Of a DNA stretch of 64,000 bases, positions 18,199 through 27,718 are shown one piece after another. The stretch comes from Candidatus Gastranaerophilales bacterium. GTDB lineage: Bacteria > Cyanobacteriota > Vampirovibrionia > Gastranaerophilales > Gastranaerophilaceae. The first letter of the stretch is position 1. Every line of letters starts with the position of its first letter. The notes below the pieces were generated by a model, which saw only the letters and a program-made list of their open reading frames with translations, searched no databases and had not been told where the DNA came from. The position numbers and the translations under genes were made by a program. The stretch is from assembly GCA_017475485.1 (NCBI GenBank), contig JAFVFO010000009.1:22491-86490 (forward strand). The letters are read 5' to 3'.

Positions 18199-20094
18199 CT
18201 ATTTGCCAAAGGCTATGGTTATTTTTTCTTTAGGATTTACTTTTGCTATCGGGTTTCCTGATGGGTCAACCAAATATGCAATTTCATCACCCGTTGTTTG
18301 GAATAGGCCTAATGTACCTGATAAAGCAGTTCTGGTCAAATCAACAGGTGCACGCAGGGTTGTTTTTATACCGTCTTGATAGCTTCTTCCTGCAGCCTTG
18401 AATTTGCCTGACAATAATTCAGATGTACCAACACCTGTTTGATCAAGCAATGCTTCCGCTGCATTGGAAAGTCCAACGGCTGCACCGCCTACGGTTCTGC
18501 CTGCTGTACCAATTAAGCTGCCCGCCAGAGTGAATGGCATTTGAACCAATCTTAAAACTCCGTTGATTTCTTTTTTTCTTTCAACTTGTGCAGTTAAAAT
18601 TTGTTTTGGTAATGCTGCTTTACATCCGTCACAGCCTATAATTTCGTTAAAGGATAGCCTTAAACCGCCTTCACACTTGCTTGTAGGTCTGATAACTTCC
18701 GTTACTTTACCTCGAACTGTTGACCCGCAAGGGAATACTTTGCCGTTAATTGTGATTTCATTTGTTGTTGTGGCAGAGAACTGTTCGCCTACATTAACGT
18801 GTTTTGCATTTATTATATCATTCATAGTTAATTGTAAAGTTGGAATAGTTACTCTTGTTTCTTTTTCTATGAAAGTTTTTCCGCCTAAGTCCTGTGAAGC
18901 GGTTTGAACGGATTTATCATATCCGCCTGCTAAACGCATACCTTGAAGCATTGCTGATGCCTCAGCACGGGTTGTTTTGTCTGCAGGTCTGATAAAATCT
19001 TGGTTTCGTTCATGTTTGAGCGCGCCGTTATCAATCGCTTTTGCAACATGTTCTTTTGCCCAAGAAGGAACGGATGAACCGTCTTTATATCTTGATAAAA
19101 TTTCTTCCGCTTTAGCGCAATCCATAGGGCAATTGATACCTTTTGCCATGATTGTTAAGGCTTCTGTTCTTGAAATATTTTCATTTGGTGCAAATCTATC
19201 TGAAGTTTTGCCTGCAATCATATTTTCAGCAACGCCTTTTGAAATAAAGTCATGTGCCCAGTGGTTTTTAGGTACATCTTTAAATGTTAATGCGCTTGCA
19301 TTTGAAGTTACATCAAGATTGTATCCTTTTACAACCATTGCTGCCATTTCGGCGCGTGAAACTTTTCTGTTTGGTTTGAACATGCCGTCAGGATAGCCTT
19401 CCAGTACGCATTGTTCTGTTAAACGGTTGATATCGGAACTTGCCCAGTAGCTGTCAAAAACATCAGGATACTGCTGATGATTGATATCTGCTGCAGCGCC
19501 TGTCATGCCGACAAAGTCATGCGGAACAATTGATTTTTTAATGATATCCATATTTGTTGTAGAAGTTACGTTTGGCGCGGGAAGGCAGTCGTATTGAGGC
19601 ATTTTATCTGCATCAATAACGGGTGCGGCACCGCCTGTCGGACATCCGCATTCTACCGGTACGCCTTTATATGTATTTAAAATACCGTTACAGCAGTTAG
19701 AATCAAGTAAAGAATCGCCGATTTGTGCATTATTAGCTTCTTCACCTACATATTGTGTATTGGCATGTGAGTAAATTGCGCTTGGATAAGCGTAAGATTG
19801 CTGGTTTAACGGTTTTGATTCTTTGCAAGGTGCAGCACCCCCTGTCGGACATCCGCAGTCTGATTTTGGTTTTTCGCAAGGGTCACAGCTGTTTCTTTTG
19901 AAAGACCACCATTTTTTGTTACATCCGCAATCGGATTTTTTACATTTTGAGCAAGTTGCATTACTTGGTGTAACAATTTCGCTGTCTTTGTTGCACCCGC
20001 AGCCGTCACTTGTAACAGGGCATGCCGCAAAGGTCATAGGAATGGTTAAGGATAGTGCAAACATACCTGTCAGTAATTTTCTTTTAATAGTCAT
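18199..20094 (-). CDS. SLH-domain surface protein with Cys-Gly-Cys repeats
   Basis: This 631-aa exported protein probably anchors to the cell wall or outer envelope. I place the start at the ATG at 20094, which has a strong AAAGGAGG and gives a clean signal peptide (MTIKRKLLTGMFALSLTIP); an in-frame start 16 codons earlier lacks a ribosome binding site. Residues about 25-170 are cysteine-rich with repeated CGCNK and CGCPTGGAAP units. Three SLH repeats follow, near residues 215-390, each with a G-x-x-x-x-x-F-x-P/R and an S/T-R-A/T-E-A/M core (YPDGMFKPNRKVSRAEMAAM, DRFAPNENISRTEALTIM, DFIRPADKTTRAEASAML). The C-terminal 250 residues look beta-rich and then glycine-rich. In cyanobacteria such SLH proteins link outer membrane to peptidoglycan. 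Confidence 0.88.
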   Translation of the reverse strand: MTIKRKLLTGMFALSLTIPMTFAACPVTSDGCGCNKDSEIVTPSNATCSKCKKSDCGCNKKWWSFKRNSCDPCEKPKSDCGCPTGGAAPCKESKPLNQQSYAYPSAIYSHANTQYVGEEANNAQIGDSLLDSNCCNGILNTYKGVPVECGCPTGGAAPVIDADKMPQYDCLPAPNVTSTTNMDIIKKSIVPHDFVGMTGAAADINHQQYPDVFDSYWASSDINRLTEQCVLEGYPDGMFKPNRKVSRAEMAAMVVKGYNLDVTSNASALTFKDVPKNHWAHDFISKGVAENMIAGKTSDRFAPNENISRTEALTIMAKGINCPMDCAKAEEILSRYKDGSSVPSWAKEHVAKAIDNGALKHERNQDFIRPADKTTRAEASAMLQGMRLAGGYDKSVQTASQDLGGKTFIEKETRVTIPTLQLTMNDIINAKHVNVGEQFSATTTNEITINGKVFPCGSTVRGKVTEVIRPTSKCEGGLRLSFNEIIGCDGCKAALPKQILTAQVERKKEINGVLRLVQMPFTLAGSLIGTAGRTVGGAAVGLSNAAEALLDQTGVGTSELLSGKFKAAGRSYQDGIKTTLRAPVDLTRTALSGTLGLFQTTGDEIAYLVDPSGNPIAKVNPKEKITIAFGK

Positions 20095-20133
20095 TTTTCC
20101 TCCTTTTATGTAGTAATTAATTTTAAACAAATT

Positions 20134-20176
20134 AAAAAACACATAATTTTTTATGTTAAAATTATGCGTTTTTTTT
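20134..20176 (-). terminator. Intrinsic terminator between 20226 gene and SLH gene
   Basis: An A-T-rich stem (AAAAAAC, CATAATTTT and their complements) lies between the stop of the 163-aa gene and the SLH gene start, with T runs in both orientations. Confidence 0.6.
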
Positions 20177-20225
20177 GTTTCCTATTCATTACCAAAAGAG
20201 GTTATACGATAAGATAATTTTTTAA

Positions 20226-20717
20226 TTATGCTTGAGTGTTTAATTTGCGTTTTGTTCTAAAATATGATGTTACGTCATCTTTGCCTGTTGTTTGTATATC
20301 CATTCCTTCCATTACATATAATGTATTTGTTTTAAACAGTTCAAATACACCTGTAAGGTTTGAACCTTTTACAATAAGTACCCTGTCTTTTACTTTTGAA
20401 GTGTTATTCTTTTTGTTTTTCGGGGGATTTTTATGTATTGTGGCTTCTAAAACTAATTTGTCAGACAAACTGCCTTCGCCTGTTCTGTCTTTGTTTAGTT
20501 TTACATATATTTCATAATTTTTTCTGTCAGATGTTTTATCAACATCTTTTAATGCTTCCATAAATTCATCACGCGGAAAAGGCTTTGCCTTAAGGCATGC
20601 GTATCTTGGGTCGGAGTAGTAAAAATCACGCTTAAAAACTTCTCTTGTTTCGTAATTTTTCTTACACAAGTGCGCGCCGTTGAAATTTAAATTTGAGTTA
20701 CTTATTCTTTCTATCAT
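20226..20717 (-). CDS. Hypothetical protein with N-terminal LNFNG motif
   Basis: The 163-aa protein begins MIERISNSNLNFNGAH, carrying the F-x-G motif seen in other unknown proteins here. The rest is a compact, charged, probably alpha/beta domain with no signal peptide, no membrane helix and a basic end (FRTKRKLNTQA). The asparagine/lysine-rich segment NPPKNKKNNTSKVKDR near residue 100 looks like a flexible loop. The upstream region lacks a clear ribosome binding site. A terminator follows before the SLH gene, so it is likely a separate transcript. The function is unknown. Confidence 0.65.
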   Translation of the reverse strand: MIERISNSNLNFNGAHLCKKNYETREVFKRDFYYSDPRYACLKAKPFPRDEFMEALKDVDKTSDRKNYEIYVKLNKDRTGEGSLSDKLVLEATIHKNPPKNKKNNTSKVKDRVLIVKGSNLTGVFELFKTNTLYVMEGMDIQTTGKDDVTSYFRTKRKLNTQA

Positions 20718-20814
20718 CTTTTACACTCATAAAATAGTTATAACTTAAGTAACTCTACAAAAACCGTAAATAAAAAATATTGCCTGATGTCTTATAAATT
20801 TTAAAATTTGTAAA

Positions 20815-21129
20815 CTAAATTTCAGATAAAAGATAATCAGCCATCCATTGATGTTCCATATCTTCGCAAGCTAATGCTTTTAGCGGGGCAATAGAGCTTT
20901 CGCCAATTCTTATAAGGCTCATTGCAACAACACCGCGTTTAATTCCTGTTAGTGTTCTTAGTTTTTGAACCAATGCGTCAACAACATGTTCGCCCATTGC
21001 TACAATTGAATTTTCAACATCATTTTTTGTTGTCGAATCAACATCTGATAATAAATAATCTAATTTTTCCGATACCGTTAAGTTGTTGTTGATAACTGCT
21101 TGCATTTGTTCTTTACTTTTTTCTGACAA
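20815..21129 (-). CDS. Small HEAT-repeat-like protein
   Basis: The 104-aa acidic, fully helical protein has two amphipathic repeats, AMGEHVVDALVQKLRTL and RIGESSIAPLKALACED, with the V/I-x-x-L-x-x-L and G-x-x-A/S pattern of HEAT/PBS-lyase repeats. These usually mediate protein contacts. The first codon of the longest form is TTG (21127-21129); the next in-frame start is an ATG eight codons later, so the start is uncertain. It stands alone on its strand, divergent from the gene at 21220. Confidence 0.6.
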   Translation of the reverse strand: MSEKSKEQMQAVINNNLTVSEKLDYLLSDVDSTTKNDVENSIVAMGEHVVDALVQKLRTLTGIKRGVVAMSLIRIGESSIAPLKALACEDMEHQWMADYLLSEI

Positions 21130-21219
21130 TTTTAGTATATATTAAAAAACCATGCTTTTTTGATTTCTTTATTTAATCTTTATATGGGTATAAAGATTTT
21201 TTTATGATAAATTTAAAGA

Positions 21220-22596
21220 ATGAAAATAAACGCGCTTGAATTATTTTTAAAACAAAGACGATTTGACCTTATTTTTAAATATTTGTATTTAAAATATCCC
21301 GATAATCCTTATGCTAAATATGCTTATATTGAAAATATAAGAGCGTTTAACAATTTTTTTGAAGAGTGTCCTTCGTCGGGCATTCCTAAAAATTCTAAAG
21401 AAGACTTTATTAATACATTTGATGAAATTTATAAGTCAATTAAAAACGAAGGCTTTAACCCTGCTTTTGGTGTAATTCCCATATCCAACCAAGGCGAAAT
21501 AGCAGATGGCGCGCATAGATTGGCAGTTTGCGCCTGTCTTAATAAAGATATAGAAGTGCGCGACATTGGTTTTAGCGATAATTTATATGATTATCGTCTT
21601 TTCAGGTACAGAAAAATGGATGAATCGGCTATGGATTGGGGTGCGCTGGAATATGTTAAACTTAACCAAAATGCCTATATTGTAAATCTTCATTCTGCTG
21701 TAGTGCACAATCTGGATGAAGAAGTTGAAAAAATTCTTGAAAAATACGGTTTTATTTATTATAAAAAAGAAATTCAATTGTCCTTAAATGCTTATGTTAA
21801 CCTGAATAAACTTTCTTATGGTTCGTTTTGGCAGGGCGCGAATTGGATAGGCAATGTTGAAAATAAATTTAAAGGTGCAAAAAAGCATGCCGAGCTTTCA
21901 AGGGGAAAGGGCGTAAATCCTCTCAGGGCTTATGTTTTTGTGTGCGATAATTTTGATAATGTGTTAAAGGCGAAGTCCGAAATCAGAAAACTGTGTAATC
22001 TTGGTAATTACAGTGTGCATATTAATGATACAAGAGAAGAAGCTATATGGCTTGCTATGACGTATTTTAATAAAAATTCTCTTGACTTAATTAATATAAG
22101 ACCTTTTGCTTATGAAGATTATAAATTTGATTCATATATTGATGAATTAAAAAAGCTGGCTTTTGATAAAAATATTGATTTAGATGACATTTGTGCTTCC
22201 GGTTCAACACCTTTGGATGTTTTTGGAATAAGAAAAAGTCAGGATTTAGATTTTTTGTATTGCGGAAGTGGTGATTTTTATATACAAACCGGTGTTTTAT
22301 CTAACCATGACAGCCAGCTTGAATATTATCCTTATTCTAAAAAAGAAATTATAAAAAACCCTGAATACCATTTTTATTATAAGGGTTTAAAATTTATCTC
22401 TCTTAACGTTCTATATGAAATGAAGAAAAAAAGAGGAGAAGTTCCTAAAGATATTAATGATTGTAAAGATATAAAAAGAGCTTTGAAACGTTCAAAACCG
22501 CCTTTTAGAATTTATCAAAAAATTAAATCAGGCCCTAACAGAATGATTGTTCTTTTTGAATGTATAAGAATAAGATACAAAAAGCGCAAAAAATAA
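21220..22596 (+). CDS. Protein with ParB-like and nucleotidyltransferase-like parts
   Basis: This 458-aa soluble protein is not assigned to a known function. Around residue 90 it has ISNQGEIADGAHRLAVCACL, the shape of the ParB/sulfiredoxin-type nucleotide-binding motif (D-G-x-H-R). Near residues 328-348 it has ASGSTPLDVFGIRKSQDLDF, which resembles the G-S-x-x-D...D-x-D core of minimal nucleotidyltransferases. The tail is very basic. Proteins of this look often occur near surface-polysaccharide genes; here the neighbours (a HEAT-like protein, ffh) do not help. No ribosome binding site is seen, and it may be near-leaderless (weak TAAATT six bases before the ATG). Confidence 0.6.
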   Translation: MKINALELFLKQRRFDLIFKYLYLKYPDNPYAKYAYIENIRAFNNFFEECPSSGIPKNSKEDFINTFDEIYKSIKNEGFNPAFGVIPISNQGEIADGAHRLAVCACLNKDIEVRDIGFSDNLYDYRLFRYRKMDESAMDWGALEYVKLNQNAYIVNLHSAVVHNLDEEVEKILEKYGFIYYKKEIQLSLNAYVNLNKLSYGSFWQGANWIGNVENKFKGAKKHAELSRGKGVNPLRAYVFVCDNFDNVLKAKSEIRKLCNLGNYSVHINDTREEAIWLAMTYFNKNSLDLINIRPFAYEDYKFDSYIDELKKLAFDKNIDLDDICASGSTPLDVFGIRKSQDLDFLYCGSGDFYIQTGVLSNHDSQLEYYPYSKKEIIKNPEYHFYYKGLKFISLNVLYEMKKKRGEVPKDINDCKDIKRALKRSKPPFRIYQKIKSGPNRMIVLFECIRIRYKKRKK

Positions 22597-22606
22597 TTTT
22601 TTATTG

Positions 22607-22612
22607 TAGAAT
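22607..22612 (+). promoter_or_regulatory. -10 box, leaderless arrangement, ffh
   Basis: TAGAAT ends 6 bases before the ffh ATG at 22619, and there is no ribosome binding site. Confidence 0.55.
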
Positions 22613-22618
22613 ATAGTT

Positions 22619-23974
22619 ATGTTTGATAGTTTATCTCAAAGATTGCAGGAGATTATTAAAAAAACAGCTTCGCAATCTACTTTAACAGAAGAAAATATGC
22701 AAGATGCCCTGCGCGAAATCAGGCGTGCGCTTTTAGGGGCGGATGTTTCGTTAAATGTTGTTAAATCTTTTATATCTTCTATAAAAGATAAGGCTGAAGG
22801 GGCGCAGGTTGTTAAATCCACAAATCCTTCTCAAACTTTAATTAAACTTGTAAATGATGAATTGACTAATTTATTAGGTGAAAAGCAAGCTCCTTTAAAA
22901 TTAGATACAAATCCTTCTATCGTAATGCTTCTTGGTTTGCAGGGTTCAGGTAAAACTACGAGTGCCGCAAAACTTGCGCTTAAATTAAAAAAAGAAGGCA
23001 AAACCCCTTTATTGGTTGCACTTGACGTTTATCGCCCCGCTGCAATTTTACAGCTAAAAACACTTGCTGATGATAATAAAATAGACTTTTTCTCATTGGA
23101 TAATGAAAAAAATGTTGTTAAAATTGCGCAAGAATCACTAAAATATGCAGCTGAACATAATAATACGGTATTAATATTTGATACTGCAGGAAGATTAGAG
23201 ATTGATTCGGATATGATGGCTGAATTAATGCTTATTAACCATAGTTTCAATATTAACGAGAAATTGCTTGTAATTGATTCTATGATAGGGCAAAGCGCTG
23301 TCGAAATAGCTTTAAATTTTGATGAACAGCTGGTGTTAGACGGTTTTATTTTAACTAAATTAGATGGTGATACCAAGGGCGGATGCGCCTTGAGTATTGT
23401 GCATTCTACCCATAAACCGGTAAAGTTAATTGCTGAAGGTGAAAATATAAGACCGTTGCAAGATTTTCACCCTGACAGAATGGCAAACAGAATTCTTGGC
23501 ATGGGTGATATTGTTTCTTTGGTTGAAAGGGCTCAAGAAGCTGTTAATATCGAAGAAGCGCGTGAACTTGAAAGTAAAATGCTGAAAAACGAATTCAGCT
23601 TTAATGATTTTTTAAAAATTCAAAAACAAATTAAGGCACTGGGTTCTTTCGGGGGTATTTTATCCATGCTTCCTTTGGGCATATCAAAAGATGATACGGA
23701 TAAAATTTCACATGAAGGTGAAAAACAGCTTAAAAGGTTTGAAGTTTTAATTCAATCTATGACTTTAGAAGAAAGAAATAATCCGAATATTTTAAATTCT
23801 TCAAGGAAAAAAAGAATTGCACAAGGTGCAGGTGCTTCATTAAATGAGCTCAATGCTTTTATAAGCCAATTTGAAACCATGAGAAAAATGATGAAGGGCT
23901 TGGGTAATCTTAAAAATTCCATGAAAGGCAAAGGTGGTAAAATGCCTTTTGGAATGCCTAAATTTCCGTTTTAG
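22619..23974 (+). CDS. ffh: Signal recognition particle protein Ffh
   Basis: This 451-aa SRP GTPase binds signal sequences and 4.5S/SRP RNA and delivers ribosomes to FtsY. The N domain is at residues 1-95. The G domain has the P-loop GLQGSGKTT at 106-114, DTAGRLEID, and TKLDGDTKGGCALS. The C-terminal M domain has the GGILSMLP loop and a methionine-rich tail (METMRKMMKGLG-like and KMPFGMPKFPF). The length is normal. It is the first gene of a run that continues into trkA-trkH after 8 bases, and its mRNA appears leaderless. Confidence 0.97.
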   Translation: MFDSLSQRLQEIIKKTASQSTLTEENMQDALREIRRALLGADVSLNVVKSFISSIKDKAEGAQVVKSTNPSQTLIKLVNDELTNLLGEKQAPLKLDTNPSIVMLLGLQGSGKTTSAAKLALKLKKEGKTPLLVALDVYRPAAILQLKTLADDNKIDFFSLDNEKNVVKIAQESLKYAAEHNNTVLIFDTAGRLEIDSDMMAELMLINHSFNINEKLLVIDSMIGQSAVEIALNFDEQLVLDGFILTKLDGDTKGGCALSIVHSTHKPVKLIAEGENIRPLQDFHPDRMANRILGMGDIVSLVERAQEAVNIEEARELESKMLKNEFSFNDFLKIQKQIKALGSFGGILSMLPLGISKDDTDKISHEGEKQLKRFEVLIQSMTLEERNNPNILNSSRKKRIAQGAGASLNELNAFISQFETMRKMMKGLGNLKNSMKGKGGKMPFGMPKFPF

Positions 23975-23982
23975 GGGGGAAT

Positions 23983-25320
23983 ATGAAAATAATTATATAT
24001 GGTGCAAATTCAATGGCTGCAGGTATTGCGGCAGAATTTTTTGAAGATCATGATATTATAGTTATAGATCCCATACAAAAAAATCTTGATTCTTTTGCAA
24101 ACTTAGATATCGGCATAATGCTCGGTGATGCGTTAAATATCAAAGTTTTAAAGCAGGCCGACGTTATGAATAGTGATTGCTTTATAGCGGTTTCCGATAA
24201 TGATGAATCAAATATTATTTCTTGTCTTATGGCGCGTCAAATCTCCAATGCGCAGACGATTTGTTTTGTCAGAAAAAAAGAATCCATGGAATCTTTAAAT
24301 TCCCTGAAAGACGAATATAAGTCAAGTTACGCGCAATATATTGACCACATTATTTGGCCTCAAAAACTGCTGGTTCAGGAAATTTTTAAGATTATTACCG
24401 TTCCTGACGCTCTTGATGTGGAAAATTTTGCAAAAGGCAGAGCAAGACTTTTTGAGTATAGAATTAAAGAAGATTCGGAACTTATAAACAAAAAATTGAA
24501 GGATTGTTATTTTAATTCTGAGGTTCTTGTTGTCGGGATAGTAAGGAATGATGAGTTATTTATTCCAAACGGAGATAGCGAATTTAAACAAAATGATAAA
24601 GCAATTTTAATGGGTTCTCCTATAGGGCTTGACATTGCCGCAAGTGAACTTTTTGAAGCAAAAGGAAAAGTTAAAAAAATTGCCATTATCGGTGGCGGCT
24701 CTGTTGGATATGAACTAGCGCTTGCGCTTGAAAAAACAAAAATGCGCTCTAAGATAATTGAAATCAACTATAAAAGATGTGAAACCTTATCTCAAAATTT
24801 AAAAAATACCTTATTGCTTCATGGTTCAGGTACAAGTTTAGAGCTTTTAGAGCAGGAAGAAATCGGAAGATGTGACGTTGTTGTTGCAATTACAAATAAT
24901 GATGAGAAAAATTTATTATGCTCATTATTATCAAAACAACTGGGTGCTAAAAAAATCATTACAAGGGTTAGTGAAAATGCTACGGCTAATTTGTTTGAGC
25001 GGGTCGGGGTGGATGTTGCGATTTCGCAAAGAGATGCCTGCATAACAGAAATTAAAAACAGAATCATAGAAACCCGTGCAGGTGTTATTGCAACGGTTGA
25101 GCGCGGACAGGGGGAAATCGTTGAGCTTGCTTTATCGCAAAACTTTGTTCAAAAACCGCTTTGGGAATTAAAAACCCCTGCAAACTGCGTTGTTGCAATA
25201 ATTAAGCGCGGTTCAAAAGTTATTATCCCGAAAGGAAAAACTGAAATTAAACCTCTTGATACTCTTTTAGTGTTTACAAAAACAAATGACGCTCAATCAA
25301 TTAAGGAATATTTTAAATAA
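23983..25320 (+). CDS. trkA: Trk system potassium uptake protein TrkA
   Basis: The 445-aa peripheral membrane protein gates the TrkH channel. It has two tandem RCK units (RCK-N plus RCK-C, residues 1-220 and 228-445). The second Rossmann motif is canonical (IAIIGGGSVGYELA). The first is degenerate (IIIYGANSMAAGIA, lacking G-x-G-x-x-G), so the N-terminal half may have lost or changed nucleotide binding. A GGGGGGAAT ribosome binding site precedes the ATG. It shares one base with trkH (TAATG). Confidence 0.93.
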   Translation: MKIIIYGANSMAAGIAAEFFEDHDIIVIDPIQKNLDSFANLDIGIMLGDALNIKVLKQADVMNSDCFIAVSDNDESNIISCLMARQISNAQTICFVRKKESMESLNSLKDEYKSSYAQYIDHIIWPQKLLVQEIFKIITVPDALDVENFAKGRARLFEYRIKEDSELINKKLKDCYFNSEVLVVGIVRNDELFIPNGDSEFKQNDKAILMGSPIGLDIAASELFEAKGKVKKIAIIGGGSVGYELALALEKTKMRSKIIEINYKRCETLSQNLKNTLLLHGSGTSLELLEQEEIGRCDVVVAITNNDEKNLLCSLLSKQLGAKKIITRVSENATANLFERVGVDVAISQRDACITEIKNRIIETRAGVIATVERGQGEIVELALSQNFVQKPLWELKTPANCVVAIIKRGSKVIIPKGKTEIKPLDTLLVFTKTNDAQSIKEYFK

Positions 25321-26771
25321 TGCGCTACAATTTAATATTTAATATACTTGGTTTAATTTCAAAATATATAGGGGTGATGTTTTTAATACCTGTCATTGCA
25401 GGTTTCATTCTGCATGAAAATAATCATATTATGCCGTTTTTAGCTTCGTTAGCAATGGCTATGCTTATCGGAATATTATTTTCCGTAAAAAAAGCTCCGC
25501 AAAAAGATATAGATAATATCCGAAAGTCGGAATCTTTGACAACGGTATTTTTTGCTTGGATTTTATTTGCGCTTATATGCTCAATTCCTTACTTGTTTTA
25601 TGATTTTAGCTTTACTGACGCATTATTTGAAGCAATGTCGGGCGTTACAACGACGGGAGCTACAATAATCAATGATTTTACATTATATCCTAAGGTTTTA
25701 TTTTTCTTTCGCTCTTTAACTCAGTGGTTTGGCGGTATGGGTATAGTAGTATTATTTATTGCGGTTTTACCTAAGATTTCTGTAGCGGGTCGTCAAATGT
25801 TTTATGCTGAAGCCCCGACACCGACACAAGACAAGGCAACACCCAGAATTCGCTATACGGCAAGCTGGCTTTGGGGAATTTATTTGGCGCTGACCTTAAT
25901 TGAAACGGTTATTTTAAAATACTTAGGACTGGATTGGTATAATGCGGTTGTAACTTCCTTGTCAACTACTGCGACAGGCGGTTTTTCACCCTTACCGAAC
26001 AGTGTTTTTGATTTTCAAAGTAATAAAATTATTCTTTGTATCTTAATTTTTATGTTTATTGCAGGTATAAATTATATTTTAATATATAGAACTTTTAAAT
26101 CAAAAAATCCTATGCCTTTTTTCAAAAATGAAGAATTTAGGGCATATCTTGGTTTTACAACATTTTTAGTTGTATTTTTGGCTTTAAGTCTTATTTATAA
26201 TTCAAATTATGATTGGTTTAAGGCATTTTTCCATTCGGCCTTTGAAATTGTTGCCACAATGACAACAACCGGTTTTGCTATAGATAATTATATAAATTGG
26301 GACGCAACATCTAAAATGATATTATTCCTTGCTTTTTTTACGGGCGGATGTGCAACTTCGACTTCGGGCGGTATAAAAATAATACGCTGGATTTTTGTCG
26401 GAAAATATCTTAAAAGAGAAATTAATAAAATTATTCACCCTAAAGGAGTGTATCCTATTAAGCTGGAAGGTGCGATTGTGGATAATGATGTGGCAAGTCA
26501 AATGCTGACTTTTATTATCTTTTACCTTGTTATATTTGGTATAGGTGCATTCATAATTTTACTTTTTGAAAATAATACAACAATCGCTCTGTCGGCTTCC
26601 GCAAGTACAATCGGTAATATTGGCCCTGCCTTTAGTTCAATCGGCCCTATGGATAGTTTTTTACATCTGCATACATTTTCAAAATATGTAATAATTCTTT
26701 TAATGTTAATCGGAAGACTTGAAATTATTCCTTTTCTTGCAATATTAAATAAAGACCTATGGAAAGATTAG
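25320..26771 (+). CDS. trkH: Trk system potassium uptake protein TrkH
   Basis: The 483-aa potassium channel subunit has about ten to twelve hydrophobic segments and the four selectivity-filter-like loops of the SKT family, for example MSGVTTTGATI, TSLSTTATGGFS, ATMTTTGFAI and ASTIGNIGPAF. The QWFGGMGIVVL segment is also diagnostic. It is translationally coupled to trkA and followed one base later by a formyltransferase gene on the same strand. Function as a Trk/Ktr-type potassium importer with TrkA is well supported. Confidence 0.95.
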   Translation: MRYNLIFNILGLISKYIGVMFLIPVIAGFILHENNHIMPFLASLAMAMLIGILFSVKKAPQKDIDNIRKSESLTTVFFAWILFALICSIPYLFYDFSFTDALFEAMSGVTTTGATIINDFTLYPKVLFFFRSLTQWFGGMGIVVLFIAVLPKISVAGRQMFYAEAPTPTQDKATPRIRYTASWLWGIYLALTLIETVILKYLGLDWYNAVVTSLSTTATGGFSPLPNSVFDFQSNKIILCILIFMFIAGINYILIYRTFKSKNPMPFFKNEEFRAYLGFTTFLVVFLALSLIYNSNYDWFKAFFHSAFEIVATMTTTGFAIDNYINWDATSKMILFLAFFTGGCATSTSGGIKIIRWIFVGKYLKREINKIIHPKGVYPIKLEGAIVDNDVASQMLTFIIFYLVIFGIGAFIILLFENNTTIALSASASTIGNIGPAFSSIGPMDSFLHLHTFSKYVIILLMLIGRLEIIPFLAILNKDLWKD

Positions 26772-26772
26772 T

Positions 26773-27708
26773 ATGACAAATAATAAGAAATTAAAAATAA
26801 TTTTTGTTGGAATGCCTGATATGGCGGTTATTTGTCTTAATAACTTATTAGAGAAAAAATTTAATATTGTAGGTGTCATACCCCCTGAAAAAACGCATGA
26901 AACATATAATACATTTATAAATTTCACAAAAGTGCATAAATTAAATATAATTGACTTTGAAAAAACTCCAAACGAAAAAGAATGTATTGAAAAAATTAAA
27001 AAACTCAATGCCGATATCGGTGTAGTTTGTTCGTATAACTGCCTTTTGAATGCAGATTTTCTTAAAACAACAAAACTTGGCTATATTAATGCTCATCCTT
27101 CCTTATTGCCTGATTACAGAGGAGCAATGCCATATTTTCATATTATTAAAAACGGTGAAAAAAAATCAGGTGTTACTTTACATTTTATGGATGAAACTTT
27201 TGATACAGGCGATATTATATATCAGGAAGTATTTGATTTATTGCCTTGGGAAACTATGGGCACGTTGTTTAACAGAACCAACTACATGATATCTGACGCA
27301 TTAATTAAGGTTTTATCTGATTATGAAAATGGTATTGATTTTAAAAGAATACCTCAGTCAAAATCATCTTTTTATATAAAAGCACCAAAAACCGACGGGC
27401 ATTTGAAAATAAGGTGGAATAAGAAGCCAAATGAACTTTATTGTCTTATTAAGGCCTGCAACCCTTTTTTTAATGCTTTTACATCTTTTAGAAATACCGC
27501 AATGAAAGTCATGAAGGCATCCCCTATTGAATATCCGCATAAATTGCCCCCCGGACAAATTGCACAGGCAAATGAAAACAGCCTTCTTGTTGCATGTCAA
27601 GGCGGATATCTTTCAATAGAAATTTTACAGCTTGCAACCTGGGGAGTGTTCAGTCCTAAGGAATTTTACTATACTTTCACACCTACAACCGAGGAATTTT
27701 TAACATAG
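26773..27708 (+). CDS. fmt: Methionyl-tRNA formyltransferase family protein
   Basis: The 311-aa protein has the N-terminal formyltransferase fold with NAHPSLLPDYRGAMP (catalytic N106, H108) and the D-T-G-D-I block FDTGDIIYQ (catalytic aspartate). A C-terminal domain of the Fmt type follows (LIKACNPFFNAFTSF, LPPGQI, a final lQ-like segment), so the full Fmt architecture is present. Fmt formylates initiator Met-tRNA from 10-formyl-THF. The usual def-fmt-sun neighbourhood is absent, and the sequence around the catalytic block is somewhat divergent, so a paralogue acting on a sugar nucleotide or other amine cannot be excluded. It has no own ribosome binding site and relies on coupling to trkH. 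Confidence 0.78.
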   Translation: MTNNKKLKIIFVGMPDMAVICLNNLLEKKFNIVGVIPPEKTHETYNTFINFTKVHKLNIIDFEKTPNEKECIEKIKKLNADIGVVCSYNCLLNADFLKTTKLGYINAHPSLLPDYRGAMPYFHIIKNGEKKSGVTLHFMDETFDTGDIIYQEVFDLLPWETMGTLFNRTNYMISDALIKVLSDYENGIDFKRIPQSKSSFYIKAPKTDGHLKIRWNKKPNELYCLIKACNPFFNAFTSFRNTAMKVMKASPIEYPHKLPPGQIAQANENSLLVACQGGYLSIEILQLATWGVFSPKEFYYTFTPTTEEFLT

Positions 27709-27718
27709 AGGTAAATAA

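Noticed and set aside
18098-18379. Open frame on the plus strand across the hairpin region and the SLH gene end
   Set aside because: It is antisense to the SLH coding sequence, lacks a ribosome binding site and has no protein-like composition.
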